Assembly: GCA_019414645.1 (NCBI GenBank)
Contig: DXLP01000030.1
Coordinates: 11,668-24,031 of the forward strand
Source of the DNA: Collinsella sp.
Lineage (GTDB): Bacteria; Actinomycetota; Coriobacteriia; Coriobacteriales; Coriobacteriaceae
Length of the DNA: 12,364 nt
Direction: 5' to 3'
Each line of letters opens with the position of its first letter. Within the stretch, counting starts at the first letter, position 1. The translations under genes were made by a program, and so were the position numbers. The notes below the pieces were generated by a model that did no database searches, was not told where the DNA came from, and worked only from the letters and a program-made list of their open reading frames with translations. This document shows, in pieces, positions 6,056-12,359 of this stretch.

Positions 6056-7399
6056 ATGGCCAGTGACAACGGAAAGAGCTTCCTCGACAAGTTTGCCGAG
6101 GTCTCTGCGAAGGTGGGAAACCAGGTTCACCTGCGTTCCCTGCGTGACGCCTTCGCGACCATCACGCCGCTCTATATCCTTGCGGGTATCGCGGTTCTTA
6201 TTAACAACGTCGTGTTCCCTCTGTTCCCGCTCGATGCGGCGGGCCTTGCCAACCTTCAGACGTGGGGTTCGGCAATTACGCTGGGCACCCTCAACGTCTC
6301 TGCCATTATCTTGGCCGGATTGATTGGCTACAGCCTCGCTAAGAACAAGCGTTTCGATAATCCGCTTGCTTGCGTGGTCGTCGCTATCTCTGCTTTCGTC
6401 ATCATGATGCCGCAGCAGATCACCGCCTCGCTTGCCGCCACGAGCCCGCTGCTCACCGACAAGATCACCTCCGCCGAGGTCACGGGCGCCCTTTCGACTG
6501 CCAACACCGGCACCAACGGTCTGTTCTCGGCTATTATCATCGCCCTGCTTTCCGTCTCGCTCTTCATCAAGATTTCTGGCGTCGAGAAGCTCAAGGTTAA
6601 GCTGGGCGAGGGCGTGCCTCCCGCGGTCTCCAACTCCTTCAACGTCATGATCCCGATGCTGCTCAACCTCGCGATCTTCGCTCTTGCCGCAGCCCTGCTC
6701 GCCGTGTGCGCCGGCACCGATCTGTGCACCATCATCTCCACGTGCATCTCCAACCCGCTCAAGAGCATCATGAACGCCGGTCCGTGGGCTGTAATCCTCA
6801 TCTACACCCTTGCTAACCTGCTGTTCTGCGTCGGTATTCACCAGTCCACCATCTCTGGCGCTACCGTCGAGCCGATCCTGACCATGCTCATCGTCGACAA
6901 CATGGCTACCTTTGCCGCCGGTGGCACCATCCAGCCCGATCACTACATGAACATGCAGATCGTTAACAGCTTCGCCCTCATCGGCGGCTCGGGCTGCACC
7001 CTCATGCTTCTGCTCGACACGCTCCTGTTCTCCAAGAACAAGGCTTCCGAGACCGTTTCCAAGATGGCTATCCTGCCTGGTCTGTTCAACATCAACGAGC
7101 CGGTTATCTACGGTTACCCCATCGTGTACAACCTGCCGCTCATGATCCCGTTCGTCCTTCTTCCCGATCTGTTCATCGGCATCACCTATGGCCTTACCTG
7201 CGCAGGCATCATCAGCCCCTGCATCGCCCAGGTGCCCTGGACCATGCCTCCCGTCATCAATGCCCTGCTCGCTACGGGCTTTGACTGGCGCGCCGGCGTG
7301 TGGCAGGCTCTCGAGATTGTCATTGGCATGGCCGTCTACCTACCCTTTATGAAGATTTCCGAGAAGGCAATCGCCAAGCAGGAGGCTCTCGCCGAGTAG
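6056..7399 (+). CDS. PTS lactose/cellobiose-family transporter subunit EIIC
   Basis: An integral membrane permease that moves a beta-disaccharide across the membrane while EIIB phosphorylates it. It has 447 residues and about ten hydrophobic segments after a short amphipathic start (SFLDKFAEVSAKVGNQVHLRSLRDAF), which is typical of ChbC/LicC-like proteins. Family marks are GIH at H262, the glycine-rich GGSGCTLML stretch, and FNINEPVIYGYPIV with E348 in the substrate site. ATG at 6056 has AGGAG 5 nt upstream. It is encoded apart from EIIB and EIIA, as in cellobiose, chitobiose and gmu systems. A 161-nt spacer with a strong hairpin separates it from EIIB. The exact sugar cannot be read from the sequence; cellobiose, mannobiose or a mixed Glc/Man disaccharide are the candidates. 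Confidence 0.93.
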   Translation: MASDNGKSFLDKFAEVSAKVGNQVHLRSLRDAFATITPLYILAGIAVLINNVVFPLFPLDAAGLANLQTWGSAITLGTLNVSAIILAGLIGYSLAKNKRFDNPLACVVVAISAFVIMMPQQITASLAATSPLLTDKITSAEVTGALSTANTGTNGLFSAIIIALLSVSLFIKISGVEKLKVKLGEGVPPAVSNSFNVMIPMLLNLAIFALAAALLAVCAGTDLCTIISTCISNPLKSIMNAGPWAVILIYTLANLLFCVGIHQSTISGATVEPILTMLIVDNMATFAAGGTIQPDHYMNMQIVNSFALIGGSGCTLMLLLDTLLFSKNKASETVSKMAILPGLFNINEPVIYGYPIVYNLPLMIPFVLLPDLFIGITYGLTCAGIISPCIAQVPWTMPPVINALLATGFDWRAGVWQALEIVIGMAVYLPFMKISEKAIAKQEALAE

Positions 7400-7428
7400 A
7401 ACGCCTAACGTTCGTCCCTTTCACCTTT

Positions 7429-7459
7429 GCGGGCGCCGGTACGCGGTGCCGGTGCCCGC
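7429..7459 (+). other. Strong intercistronic hairpin between EIIC and EIIB
   Basis: An 11-bp stem (7429-7439 with 7449-7459) has one G-U pair and a 9-nt loop. No U-tract follows, so it is probably not a full terminator. It lies 29 nt after the EIIC stop and could protect the upstream mRNA from 3' decay or allow processing, letting soluble EIIB and EIIA be made in different amounts from the membrane subunit. Confidence 0.5.
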
Positions 7460-7560
7460 GGCTCTCTCCCTTGCGTAAAGATACAGGGGAGCGGGCACAA
7501 TAGCCGCAAGGAATACAACCAGTTGTCGTCTGCGCGCCGCGCAGTTATAAGGAGGAAACC

Positions 7561-7863
7561 ATGAAGAAGATCATGCTCTGCTGCAATGCCGGCATGTCCA
7601 CGAGCCTGCTGGTCCAGAAGATGCAGGCCGAGGTTGCAAACCGTGGTCTGGATATTGAGGTCGAGGCTCGTCCCATGAACGAGGCCCACGATCACCTGGA
7701 CGAGTGCGACATGTTGCTGCTTGGTCCGCAGATCGGCTACACCAAGGGCGATTTTGAGAAGGAGGCCGCCGGTCGTTTTCCGGTCGAGGTCATCAACATG
7801 GTCGACTACGGCCGCATGAACGCTGCCGGCATCATCGACCACTGCGTCAGCGTGATGGGCTAG
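7561..7863 (+). CDS. PTS lactose/cellobiose-family EIIB subunit
   Basis: A small cytosolic phosphocarrier of 100 residues, the normal size for a stand-alone EIIB of this family. It carries phosphate on a cysteine and passes it to the incoming sugar at EIIC. The N-terminus reads MKKIMLCCNAGMSTSLLV, which places the active cysteine at C8 in the conserved CxAGMSTS loop; the extra C7 next to it is a variation. LLLGPQIGYTKGDF in the middle is also typical. Its ribosome site AAGGAGG (7549-7555) is the strongest in the window, in keeping with high expression of the soluble subunits. The stop codon is directly followed by the EIIA gene. Confidence 0.94.
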   Translation: MKKIMLCCNAGMSTSLLVQKMQAEVANRGLDIEVEARPMNEAHDHLDECDMLLLGPQIGYTKGDFEKEAAGRFPVEVINMVDYGRMNAAGIIDHCVSVMG

Positions 7864-7872
7864 GTGCTCCGC

Positions 7873-8205
7873 ATGGAGGATATGAACGAACTGCAGATGA
7901 CCTGCTTCGAGATCATCAGCTACGTCGGTACCGCCAAGAGCATGTACATCAATGCCGTGCAAAAGGCCAAGGAGGGCGATTTTGACGCCGCCGAGGAGCT
8001 TATCAAGCAGGGCGACGAGGCCTATAACGGTGGCCACGATGTTCACATGGGGCTTCTGAAGAAGGAGGCCAACGGCGAGCGTAACGGCGAGGCCCCGTTG
8101 ATTCTGCTGCATGCCGAGGACCAGATGGCCGGTACCGAGACCATGCGCGTCATGGCGACGGAGCTCATCGAGATTCACAAGCAGCTGCAGGTACTTCAGG
8201 CCTAG
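7873..8205 (+). CDS. PTS lactose/cellobiose-family EIIA subunit
   Basis: A cytosolic phosphocarrier of 110 residues that takes phosphate from HPr onto a histidine and gives it to EIIB. The helical-bundle pattern of LacF/ChbA is clear: FEIISYVGTAKSMYINAVQKA, then KEGDFDAAEELIKQGDEA, then LILLHAEDQMAG, with the phosphorylated His in LHAED and a metal-coordinating Asp three residues later, and a final ELIEIHKQLQ helix. The start is uncertain. GTG at 7864 has no visible ribosome site, ATG at 7873 has AGGTG about 6 nt upstream, and ATG at 7882 has GGAGG only 2 nt away. ATG at 7873 also gives a length closest to LacF. This completes the EIIC-EIIB-EIIA set and ends the operon. Confidence 0.92.
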   Translation: MEDMNELQMTCFEIISYVGTAKSMYINAVQKAKEGDFDAAEELIKQGDEAYNGGHDVHMGLLKKEANGERNGEAPLILLHAEDQMAGTETMRVMATELIEIHKQLQVLQA

Positions 8206-8263
8206 TCGGCGTTATCGCCGCGACGGACCGTGCGGTCCAACAGACAACATAGTCCCTTTGACG

Positions 8264-8301
8264 GGCGCCGGGAGCCTCCGCCTCCCGGCGCCTTTATTTT
8301 T
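8264..8301 (+). terminator. Terminator of the GH1-PTS operon
   Basis: A perfect 11-bp GC-rich stem (8264-8274 with 8282-8292) with a 7-nt loop is followed by TTTATTTTT. A smaller hairpin GGACCG/CGGTCC sits upstream at 8225-8238. It comes about 60 nt after the EIIA stop, so the ROK gene probably has its own promoter. Confidence 0.85.
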
Positions 8302-8353
8302 GGGGATGGTCTTGCGCGGCCTGTTGGGCAGCCAATTGCGTTACCCCAGATAA

Positions 8354-8393
8354 AACCTGCCAAAACAAACCTGTCCCTTTTTGGTAGGTTTTT
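8354..8393 (+). repeat. Short REP-like hairpin upstream of the ROK kinase gene
   Basis: A 12-bp stem with one G-T pair (8354-8365 with 8379-8390) is followed by a T-run, so it could also act as a terminator. Its left arm and loop match the right arm of the element at 4474-4498 at 21 of 25 positions. It lies between the PTS terminator and the ROK gene. No other function is visible. Confidence 0.5.
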
Positions 8394-8446
8394 GCCTTGA
8401 GAGCGGTACCATACAGGCAATGTTTAAACGAGAAAGGTGGGCTCCC

Positions 8447-9400
8447 ATGGAACCTAAGCAGTACTACATCGGCATCGACGTCGGCGGCACTTCGGTTAAG
8501 GAGGGCCTGTTCGACGAGGACGGCAACCTGCTTGCCAAGGCCAGCGTGCCCACGCCTCCTATCGTTGACGCCGCGGGCTTTGCCGCGGTGACCGAGGCTA
8601 TCGACCAGGTGGTCGCTAAGGCGCAGATTCCGCGTGCCTTTGTGGCGGGCATTGGCCTGGCCGTTCCGTGTCCCATCCCGGCGTCGGGCGATGCCAAGGT
8701 CAAGGCCAACATTGCCATTAACCTGCCCGAGCTGAGGGTCGCCATTCAGAAGCACTGCCCCGATGCGGTCGTTAAGTATGAGAACGATGCCAACGCCGCT
8801 GCCATGGGCGAGGCCTGGCTCGGTTCTGCCAAGGGCGTGCAGAACGTGGTGATGGTCACCATCGGTACCGGCGTGGGCGGCGGCGTTATCGTTAACGGCG
8901 ACGTGGTATCGGGCGTTGTGGGCGCCGGCGGCGAGATTGGCCACATGTGCCTGAACCCGGCCGAGGAGCGCACCTGCGGCTGTGGCGGCCATGGCCATCT
9001 GGAGCAGTATTCCAGCGCCACCGGCGTGGTGAGCAACTACCTTGCCGAGTGCAAGAAGGCGGGCGTCGAGCCCATTGAGCTCACCGGCCCCTCCGATTCC
9101 AAGGACGTGTTCCAGGCCTGCCGCGAGGGCGACAAGCTCGCGCTGGCCGCAGCCGACACCATGGCCGACTACCTTGGCCGCGCCCTGGCGCTTATCGCCA
9201 ACGTGGTCGACCCCGAGATGTTCCTGATCGGTGGCGGCGCGTCCGCTTCGGCCGATGTTTATCTCGACAAGGTTCGCGAGCACTTTAAGCAGTACGCGCT
9301 CTCTGCCTCGCGCGAGACGCCCATTAAGGTCGCTTCGCTCGGAAACGACGCCGGCATCATCGGTGCCGCCTACGTAGCCCTGCGCGCCGCCGGTAAATAG
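8447..9400 (+). CDS. ROK-family sugar kinase (glucokinase-like)
   Basis: A cytosolic ATP-dependent hexose kinase of 317 residues. Phosphate-binding motif DVGGTSVKEG begins at D11. ENDANAAA holds the catalytic D114, TIGTGVGGG spans 138-146, and EIGHM contains E163 and H166. The ROK zinc motif reads CGCGGHGHLEQ at 177-187: C177 and C179 are present but the third cysteine of the usual CxCGxxGCxE is H184. IGGGASAS and GNDAGIIGAAYVAL close the ATP lobe. ATG at 8447 is set by AAAGGTGG at 8433-8440. An in-frame upstream start at 8381 would run through the repeat and is rejected. It most likely phosphorylates the free glucose (or mannose) released by the GH1 enzyme, as the ROK gene in gmu-type clusters is thought to do. 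Glucokinase, mannokinase or another hexokinase cannot be separated by sight. Confidence 0.88.
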   Translation: MEPKQYYIGIDVGGTSVKEGLFDEDGNLLAKASVPTPPIVDAAGFAAVTEAIDQVVAKAQIPRAFVAGIGLAVPCPIPASGDAKVKANIAINLPELRVAIQKHCPDAVVKYENDANAAAMGEAWLGSAKGVQNVVMVTIGTGVGGGVIVNGDVVSGVVGAGGEIGHMCLNPAEERTCGCGGHGHLEQYSSATGVVSNYLAECKKAGVEPIELTGPSDSKDVFQACREGDKLALAAADTMADYLGRALALIANVVDPEMFLIGGGASASADVYLDKVREHFKQYALSASRETPIKVASLGNDAGIIGAAYVALRAAGK

Positions 9401-9402
9401 CT

Positions 9403-9470
9403 GGTGCAAGGGGGTCAGGTTACTTTGCACCAACACGGTGCAAAAGGGACAGTCTTGGCCCCCATGCCTG
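9403..9470 (+). repeat. Alternating inverted-repeat (REP/BIME-like) element
   Basis: The 7-8 nt unit GGTGCAA/TTGCACC occurs three times in alternating orientation (9403-9409, 9424-9431, 9437-9444). Two mutually exclusive hairpins can therefore form, one across 9403-9431 and one across 9424-9444. The segment goes on to GGGACAGTCTTGGCCCCC. It starts 2 nt after the ROK stop codon. There is no T-run, so it is not a classic terminator. Confidence 0.5.
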
Positions 9471-9519
9471 CCCCAAAATATGCCGTGACCCTTCCGTCTG
9501 CGAAGGCTCGGCATCGGCG

Positions 9520-9528
9520 TGCTACCAT
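9520..9528 (+). promoter_or_regulatory. Possible extended -10 promoter of ppaC
   Basis: TGC followed by TACCAT (9523-9528) forms an extended -10 about 40 nt before the ppaC start. No good -35 is visible at the expected distance. A similar TACCATA stands at 8407-8413, before the ROK gene, which gives modest support for a shared promoter style. Confidence 0.35.
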
Positions 9529-9566
9529 AGCTACGTCCAAGTACACATATCAAGTGGAGGATATCC

Positions 9567-10490
9567 ATGGCAAACGTTCTTGTCTTTGGTCACCAGAACC
9601 CCGATAACGACGCCATCATGAGCGCCGTCGTCCTGTCCCAGCTGCTCAACCAGGTTGAGTATGCCGGCAACACCTACGAGGCCTGCGCCCTTGGTCAGCT
9701 TCCGGCCGAGTCCGCCAAGCTGCTCGCCGACGCCGGCATCGCCGAGCCCCGCGTGATCGAGTCCGTCGAGGCCGGTCAGCTCGTCGTCCTCACCGACCAC
9801 AACGAGTCTGCCCAGTCCGTCGCCGGCCTTAAGGACGCCACGGTCTTTGGCGTTGTCGATCATCACCGCATCGGCGACTTCGAGACCGCCGGCCCGCTGC
9901 ACTACATCTGCCTGCCCTGGGGCTCCAGCTGCACCATCGTCACCAAGCTCGCCGGCGTGCTCGGCGTTGAGCTTTCCGACGTCCAGGCTAAGCTGCTGCT
10001 CTCGGCCATGATGACCGACACGCTCATGCTCAAGAGCCCCACCACCACCGATGTCGACCGCGCCGTCGCCGCCAAGCTCGGCGAGCAGGTGGGCGTCGAC
10101 CCGGTCAAGTTTGGCATGGAGGTCTTCCTCACCCGTCCGTCCGGCTCCTTTACCGCTGCCGAGATGGTCGGCAACGACATCAAGATGTTCGAGCCCGCCG
10201 GCAAGAAGCTGCTCATCGGCCAGTACGAGACTGTCGACAAGACCCGCGCACTCGGCATGATCGACGAGATTCGCGAGGCCATGCGCGCCTACGCTGCCGA
10301 GAAGGGCGCTGACGGCATTGTCCTGTGCATCACCGACATCATGGAGGAGGGCTCGCAGGTCCTGCTCGAGGGCGAGACCGAGGCCGCTCAGAAGGGCCTG
10401 GGCATTGCCGACGAGCACGACGGCGTCTGGATGCCGGGCGTCCTCTCCCGTAAGAAGCAGGTCGCTGCCCCCATCATGGCCGCCTGCTAG
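9567..10490 (+). CDS. ppaC: Family II (manganese-dependent) inorganic pyrophosphatase
   Basis: A cytosolic enzyme that splits pyrophosphate to two phosphates and so drives biosynthetic reactions. It has 307 residues, the size of the compact form without CBS or DRTGG inserts. All DHH-superfamily metal ligands are in place: GHQNPDND (H9, D13, D15), LTDHNES (D77), VVDHHRIGDF (D98, H99, H100) and the MMTDTLMLKSPT region (D151). The C-terminal substrate motif SRKKQV is present near the end. ATG at 9567 has GGAGG at 9556-9560 with a 6-nt gap. It is a housekeeping gene with its own promoter candidate and terminator, probably not part of the sugar system. High GC and codon bias toward C/G endings suggest strong expression. 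Confidence 0.96.
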   Translation: MANVLVFGHQNPDNDAIMSAVVLSQLLNQVEYAGNTYEACALGQLPAESAKLLADAGIAEPRVIESVEAGQLVVLTDHNESAQSVAGLKDATVFGVVDHHRIGDFETAGPLHYICLPWGSSCTIVTKLAGVLGVELSDVQAKLLLSAMMTDTLMLKSPTTTDVDRAVAAKLGEQVGVDPVKFGMEVFLTRPSGSFTAAEMVGNDIKMFEPAGKKLLIGQYETVDKTRALGMIDEIREAMRAYAAEKGADGIVLCITDIMEEGSQVLLEGETEAAQKGLGIADEHDGVWMPGVLSRKKQVAAPIMAAC

Positions 10491-10509
10491 GTTTAGTTCA
10501 CTAAACGCC

Positions 10510-10549
10510 ACGACCGGATCGCGGACGCCCCGCGCTCCGGTCGTTTTTT
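10510..10549 (+). terminator. Terminator of ppaC
   Basis: A 9-bp outer stem ACGACCGGA/TCCGGTCGT (10510-10518 with 10536-10544) and an inner CGCGG/CCGCG stem are followed by a six-T run. Just before it, starting 1 nt after the ppaC stop, is a tight dyad GTTTAGT-TC-ACTAAAC at 10491-10506. Confidence 0.88.
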
Positions 10550-10582
10550 GTGCATGGTGCCGCGTCGTCTCTTGGACAGGCG

Positions 10583-10743
10583 TGCCCGTGCCGTTGGGCA
10601 AATAATGTTCAACCTGTGGTTCCGCTTTTCGGCCACGCCTGCGTGCTTGTCGTGCAGGGTAGGCTAGATGCAAGCGTAATACGTTAGAGCGCGGCGCCGC
10701 CACTTGGGCGGGCCGTGCTTTTTTAAGACGGGAGCCTTCCCGT
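10583..10743 (+). promoter_or_regulatory. Structured nhaA leader containing a terminator-like hairpin
   Basis: The leader holds several dyads: TGCCC/GGGCA (10583-10587, 10596-10600), GTGG..CCG/CGG..CCAC (10616-10636) and GCTTG/CAAGC (10645-10675). These are followed by a strong hairpin (10689-10695 plus 10697-10701 with 10707-10718, one bulged G and one G-U) that runs straight into TTTTTT at 10719-10724. A further 6-bp hairpin ACGGGA/TCCCGT (10728-10743) ends 1 nt before the ribosome site. A terminator placed just before the gene it precedes suggests attenuation or a riboswitch-like control, though it could also end a short upstream transcript. I do not recognise a named class. A promoter could not be fixed; TAGGCT at 10660-10665 is a weak -10 candidate. 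Confidence 0.5.
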
Positions 10744-10757
10744 GAAAGGAGCCGCCC

Positions 10758-12116
10758 ATGGCAGCACCCGAGCAGCTGTTCAACGTCCGTGAGCGCAAGC
10801 GTTTTGAGCGTCACGACATCTGGGAGCGCATCGCCGAGAACGGCACGATTTCCGCCGCCGTCATGGTCTTCGCCGCCATCGCCGCCGTCATTTGCGCCAA
10901 TACCGATGCCTACGAGGCCATCCATCACTTTTTGGAGACCCCGTTGTATGTGGGTCTGGGCAACCTTACGGCCGGTCTCACCGTTGAGCTTTTCGTCAAC
11001 GACTTTCTCATGGCGATTTTCTTTTTGTTGGTGGGTATTGAGCTTAAGTACGAGATGACGGTCGGCGAGCTCAAGAATCCGCGTCAGGCCATGCTTCCCA
11101 TGCTGGCGGCCGTGGGTGGCGTCGTCGTTCCCGCCTGCATCTACCTGATCTTTAACCATGCCGGCGCCCGCAACGGTTGGGCCATCCCCATGGCAACCGA
11201 TATTGCCTTTGCGCTGGGCGTGCTGTCGCTTTTGGGCAACCGCGTGCCCAACGGCGTGCGCGTGTTCTTCTCGACGCTCGCCATCGCCGATGACCTCATC
11301 TCCATCGCCGCCATCGCCATCTTCTACGGTCAGAGCCCCAATCCGTTTTGGTTGGGCGCCGCCGCGCTGGTGACCTGCGCGCTCGTGTGGCTCAACAAGA
11401 CGCAGCATTACCGCCTCGCCCCGTATTCGGTACTGGGCCTGCTGTTGTGGTTCTGCATGTTCAAGAGCGGTGTACATGCCACGCTCGCCGGCGTCATCCT
11501 GGCCTTTACCATTCCGGCCAAGTGCGGCGTCAAGCTCGATAGCCTCACCGATTGGTTGGGCGAGTGCCTGCCGCTGCTCGATGACCGCTACGACGACGAG
11601 GCGCACATCTTGGGCCAGCATGACTTTACCGTCTCGACCACCAGGGTCGAGCGCGTCATGCACCGCGTGACCCCGCCGCTCATCCGCATGGAGCGTCTGA
11701 TCTCCACGCCGGTCAACTTTGTGATTCTGCCGATCTTTGCGTTCGTGAACGCACAGGTTCGCCTAGTGGGCGTGGACATGAGCACGCTGCTCACCGACCC
11801 GGTGACGCTCGGCGTGTACTTTGGCATGCTGCTGGGCAAGCCGATCGGCATCTTTGGCATGACGTTTGCCCTGGTTAAGTTTAGGGTCTGCGAGCTGCCG
11901 CATAACGTTAACTGGCACATGATTGCCGGTGTGGGCATTCTGGGCGGCATCGGCTTCACCATGTCGATCCTCATCAGCGGCCTTGCCTTCCCGACGGCCC
12001 AGTTTGAGGTTCTGGCTGCCAAGGCCGCCATCCTTGCCGGTTCGGTCACCGCTGCCGTGCTCGGTATGATCTACATGAGCGTGGTCTGCAAACACCCCGC
12101 GCCCAAGGACGAGTAG
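10758..12116 (+). CDS. nhaA: Na+/H+ antiporter NhaA
   Basis: An inner-membrane antiporter that expels sodium (or lithium) in exchange for protons and so controls pH and salt. It has 452 residues with about a dozen membrane segments; E. coli NhaA is shorter, at roughly 390. Signature sites are intact: TLAIADDLISI with the ion-binding pair D178-D179, MATDIAFALGVLSLLGNR with D148, and MLLGKPIGI with K361. The additional length lies mainly in a hydrophilic insertion at about residues 259-312 (LTDWLGECLPLLDDRYDDEA through RVERVMHRVTPP), expected between membrane halves. ATG at 10758 follows AAAGGAG (10745-10751) by 6 nt. Expression is probably controlled by the leader described upstream. It has no obvious link to the sugar genes. 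Confidence 0.96.
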   Translation: MAAPEQLFNVRERKRFERHDIWERIAENGTISAAVMVFAAIAAVICANTDAYEAIHHFLETPLYVGLGNLTAGLTVELFVNDFLMAIFFLLVGIELKYEMTVGELKNPRQAMLPMLAAVGGVVVPACIYLIFNHAGARNGWAIPMATDIAFALGVLSLLGNRVPNGVRVFFSTLAIADDLISIAAIAIFYGQSPNPFWLGAAALVTCALVWLNKTQHYRLAPYSVLGLLLWFCMFKSGVHATLAGVILAFTIPAKCGVKLDSLTDWLGECLPLLDDRYDDEAHILGQHDFTVSTTRVERVMHRVTPPLIRMERLISTPVNFVILPIFAFVNAQVRLVGVDMSTLLTDPVTLGVYFGMLLGKPIGIFGMTFALVKFRVCELPHNVNWHMIAGVGILGGIGFTMSILISGLAFPTAQFEVLAAKAAILAGSVTAAVLGMIYMSVVCKHPAPKDE

Positions 12117-12136
12117 GCGCGTAAAAAATTGGGGCC

Positions 12137-12146
12137 GGGCATGCCC
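12137..12146. other. Short perfect palindrome after nhaA
   Basis: GGGCATGCCC is a perfect 10-bp palindrome within a GC-rich stretch after the nhaA stop. The same 10 bases form the centre of the larger palindrome at 12334-12359. No function is evident. Confidence 0.35.
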
Positions 12147-12167
12147 CGGATGCCCTCGTGTGCAAAA

Positions 12168-12210
12168 AAACGCCGTTTGTGAGTACTGTCACAAACGGCG
12201 TTTCATTTTA
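12168..12210 (+). terminator. Terminator of nhaA, possibly bidirectional
   Basis: A perfect 15-bp stem (12168-12182 with 12189-12203) with a 6-nt loop is followed by a short T-rich stretch (TTTCATTTT). It is preceded by seven A residues, which would supply a U-tract for minus-strand transcripts as well. Confidence 0.8.
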
Positions 12211-12333
12211 CGCACTAAAAATAATGGACAACTACATGCTGCTTGTACGTTAACGAGTAGCCGGTAGATTAGAAAATGACAATAAGGTCCTTAAAAAGAG
12301 GGCGAACGAGGGTAGCGCGCAGAGATGTGGTGT

Positions 12334-12359
12334 AAGAGGCGGGGCATGCCCCGCCTCTT
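12334..12359. other. Perfect 26-bp palindrome at the right edge
   Basis: The two 13-bp halves are fully complementary with no loop gap, centred between 12346 and 12347. It may be a terminator stem for a gene beyond the window or a binding site; no T-run is visible before the window ends. Between 12211 and 12333 I see only AT-richer sequence with no gene or clear signal. Confidence 0.5.

Noticed and set aside
7864..7872. GTG at 7864 as the EIIA start
   Set aside because: No ribosome site precedes it, and the product would be longer than typical LacF/ChbA N-termini; ATG at 7873 fits better, though not decisively.
8381..8446. N-terminal extension of the ROK kinase from a start at 8381
   Set aside because: It would translate through the hairpin repeat and past the strong ribosome site that serves ATG 8447.
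9531..11663. A 710-codon open frame on the minus strand, opposite ppaC and nhaA
   Set aside because: It runs antisense through two genes with intact catalytic motifs, has low-complexity Gly/Asp/His-rich composition and resembles no protein. It is a high-GC shadow frame.
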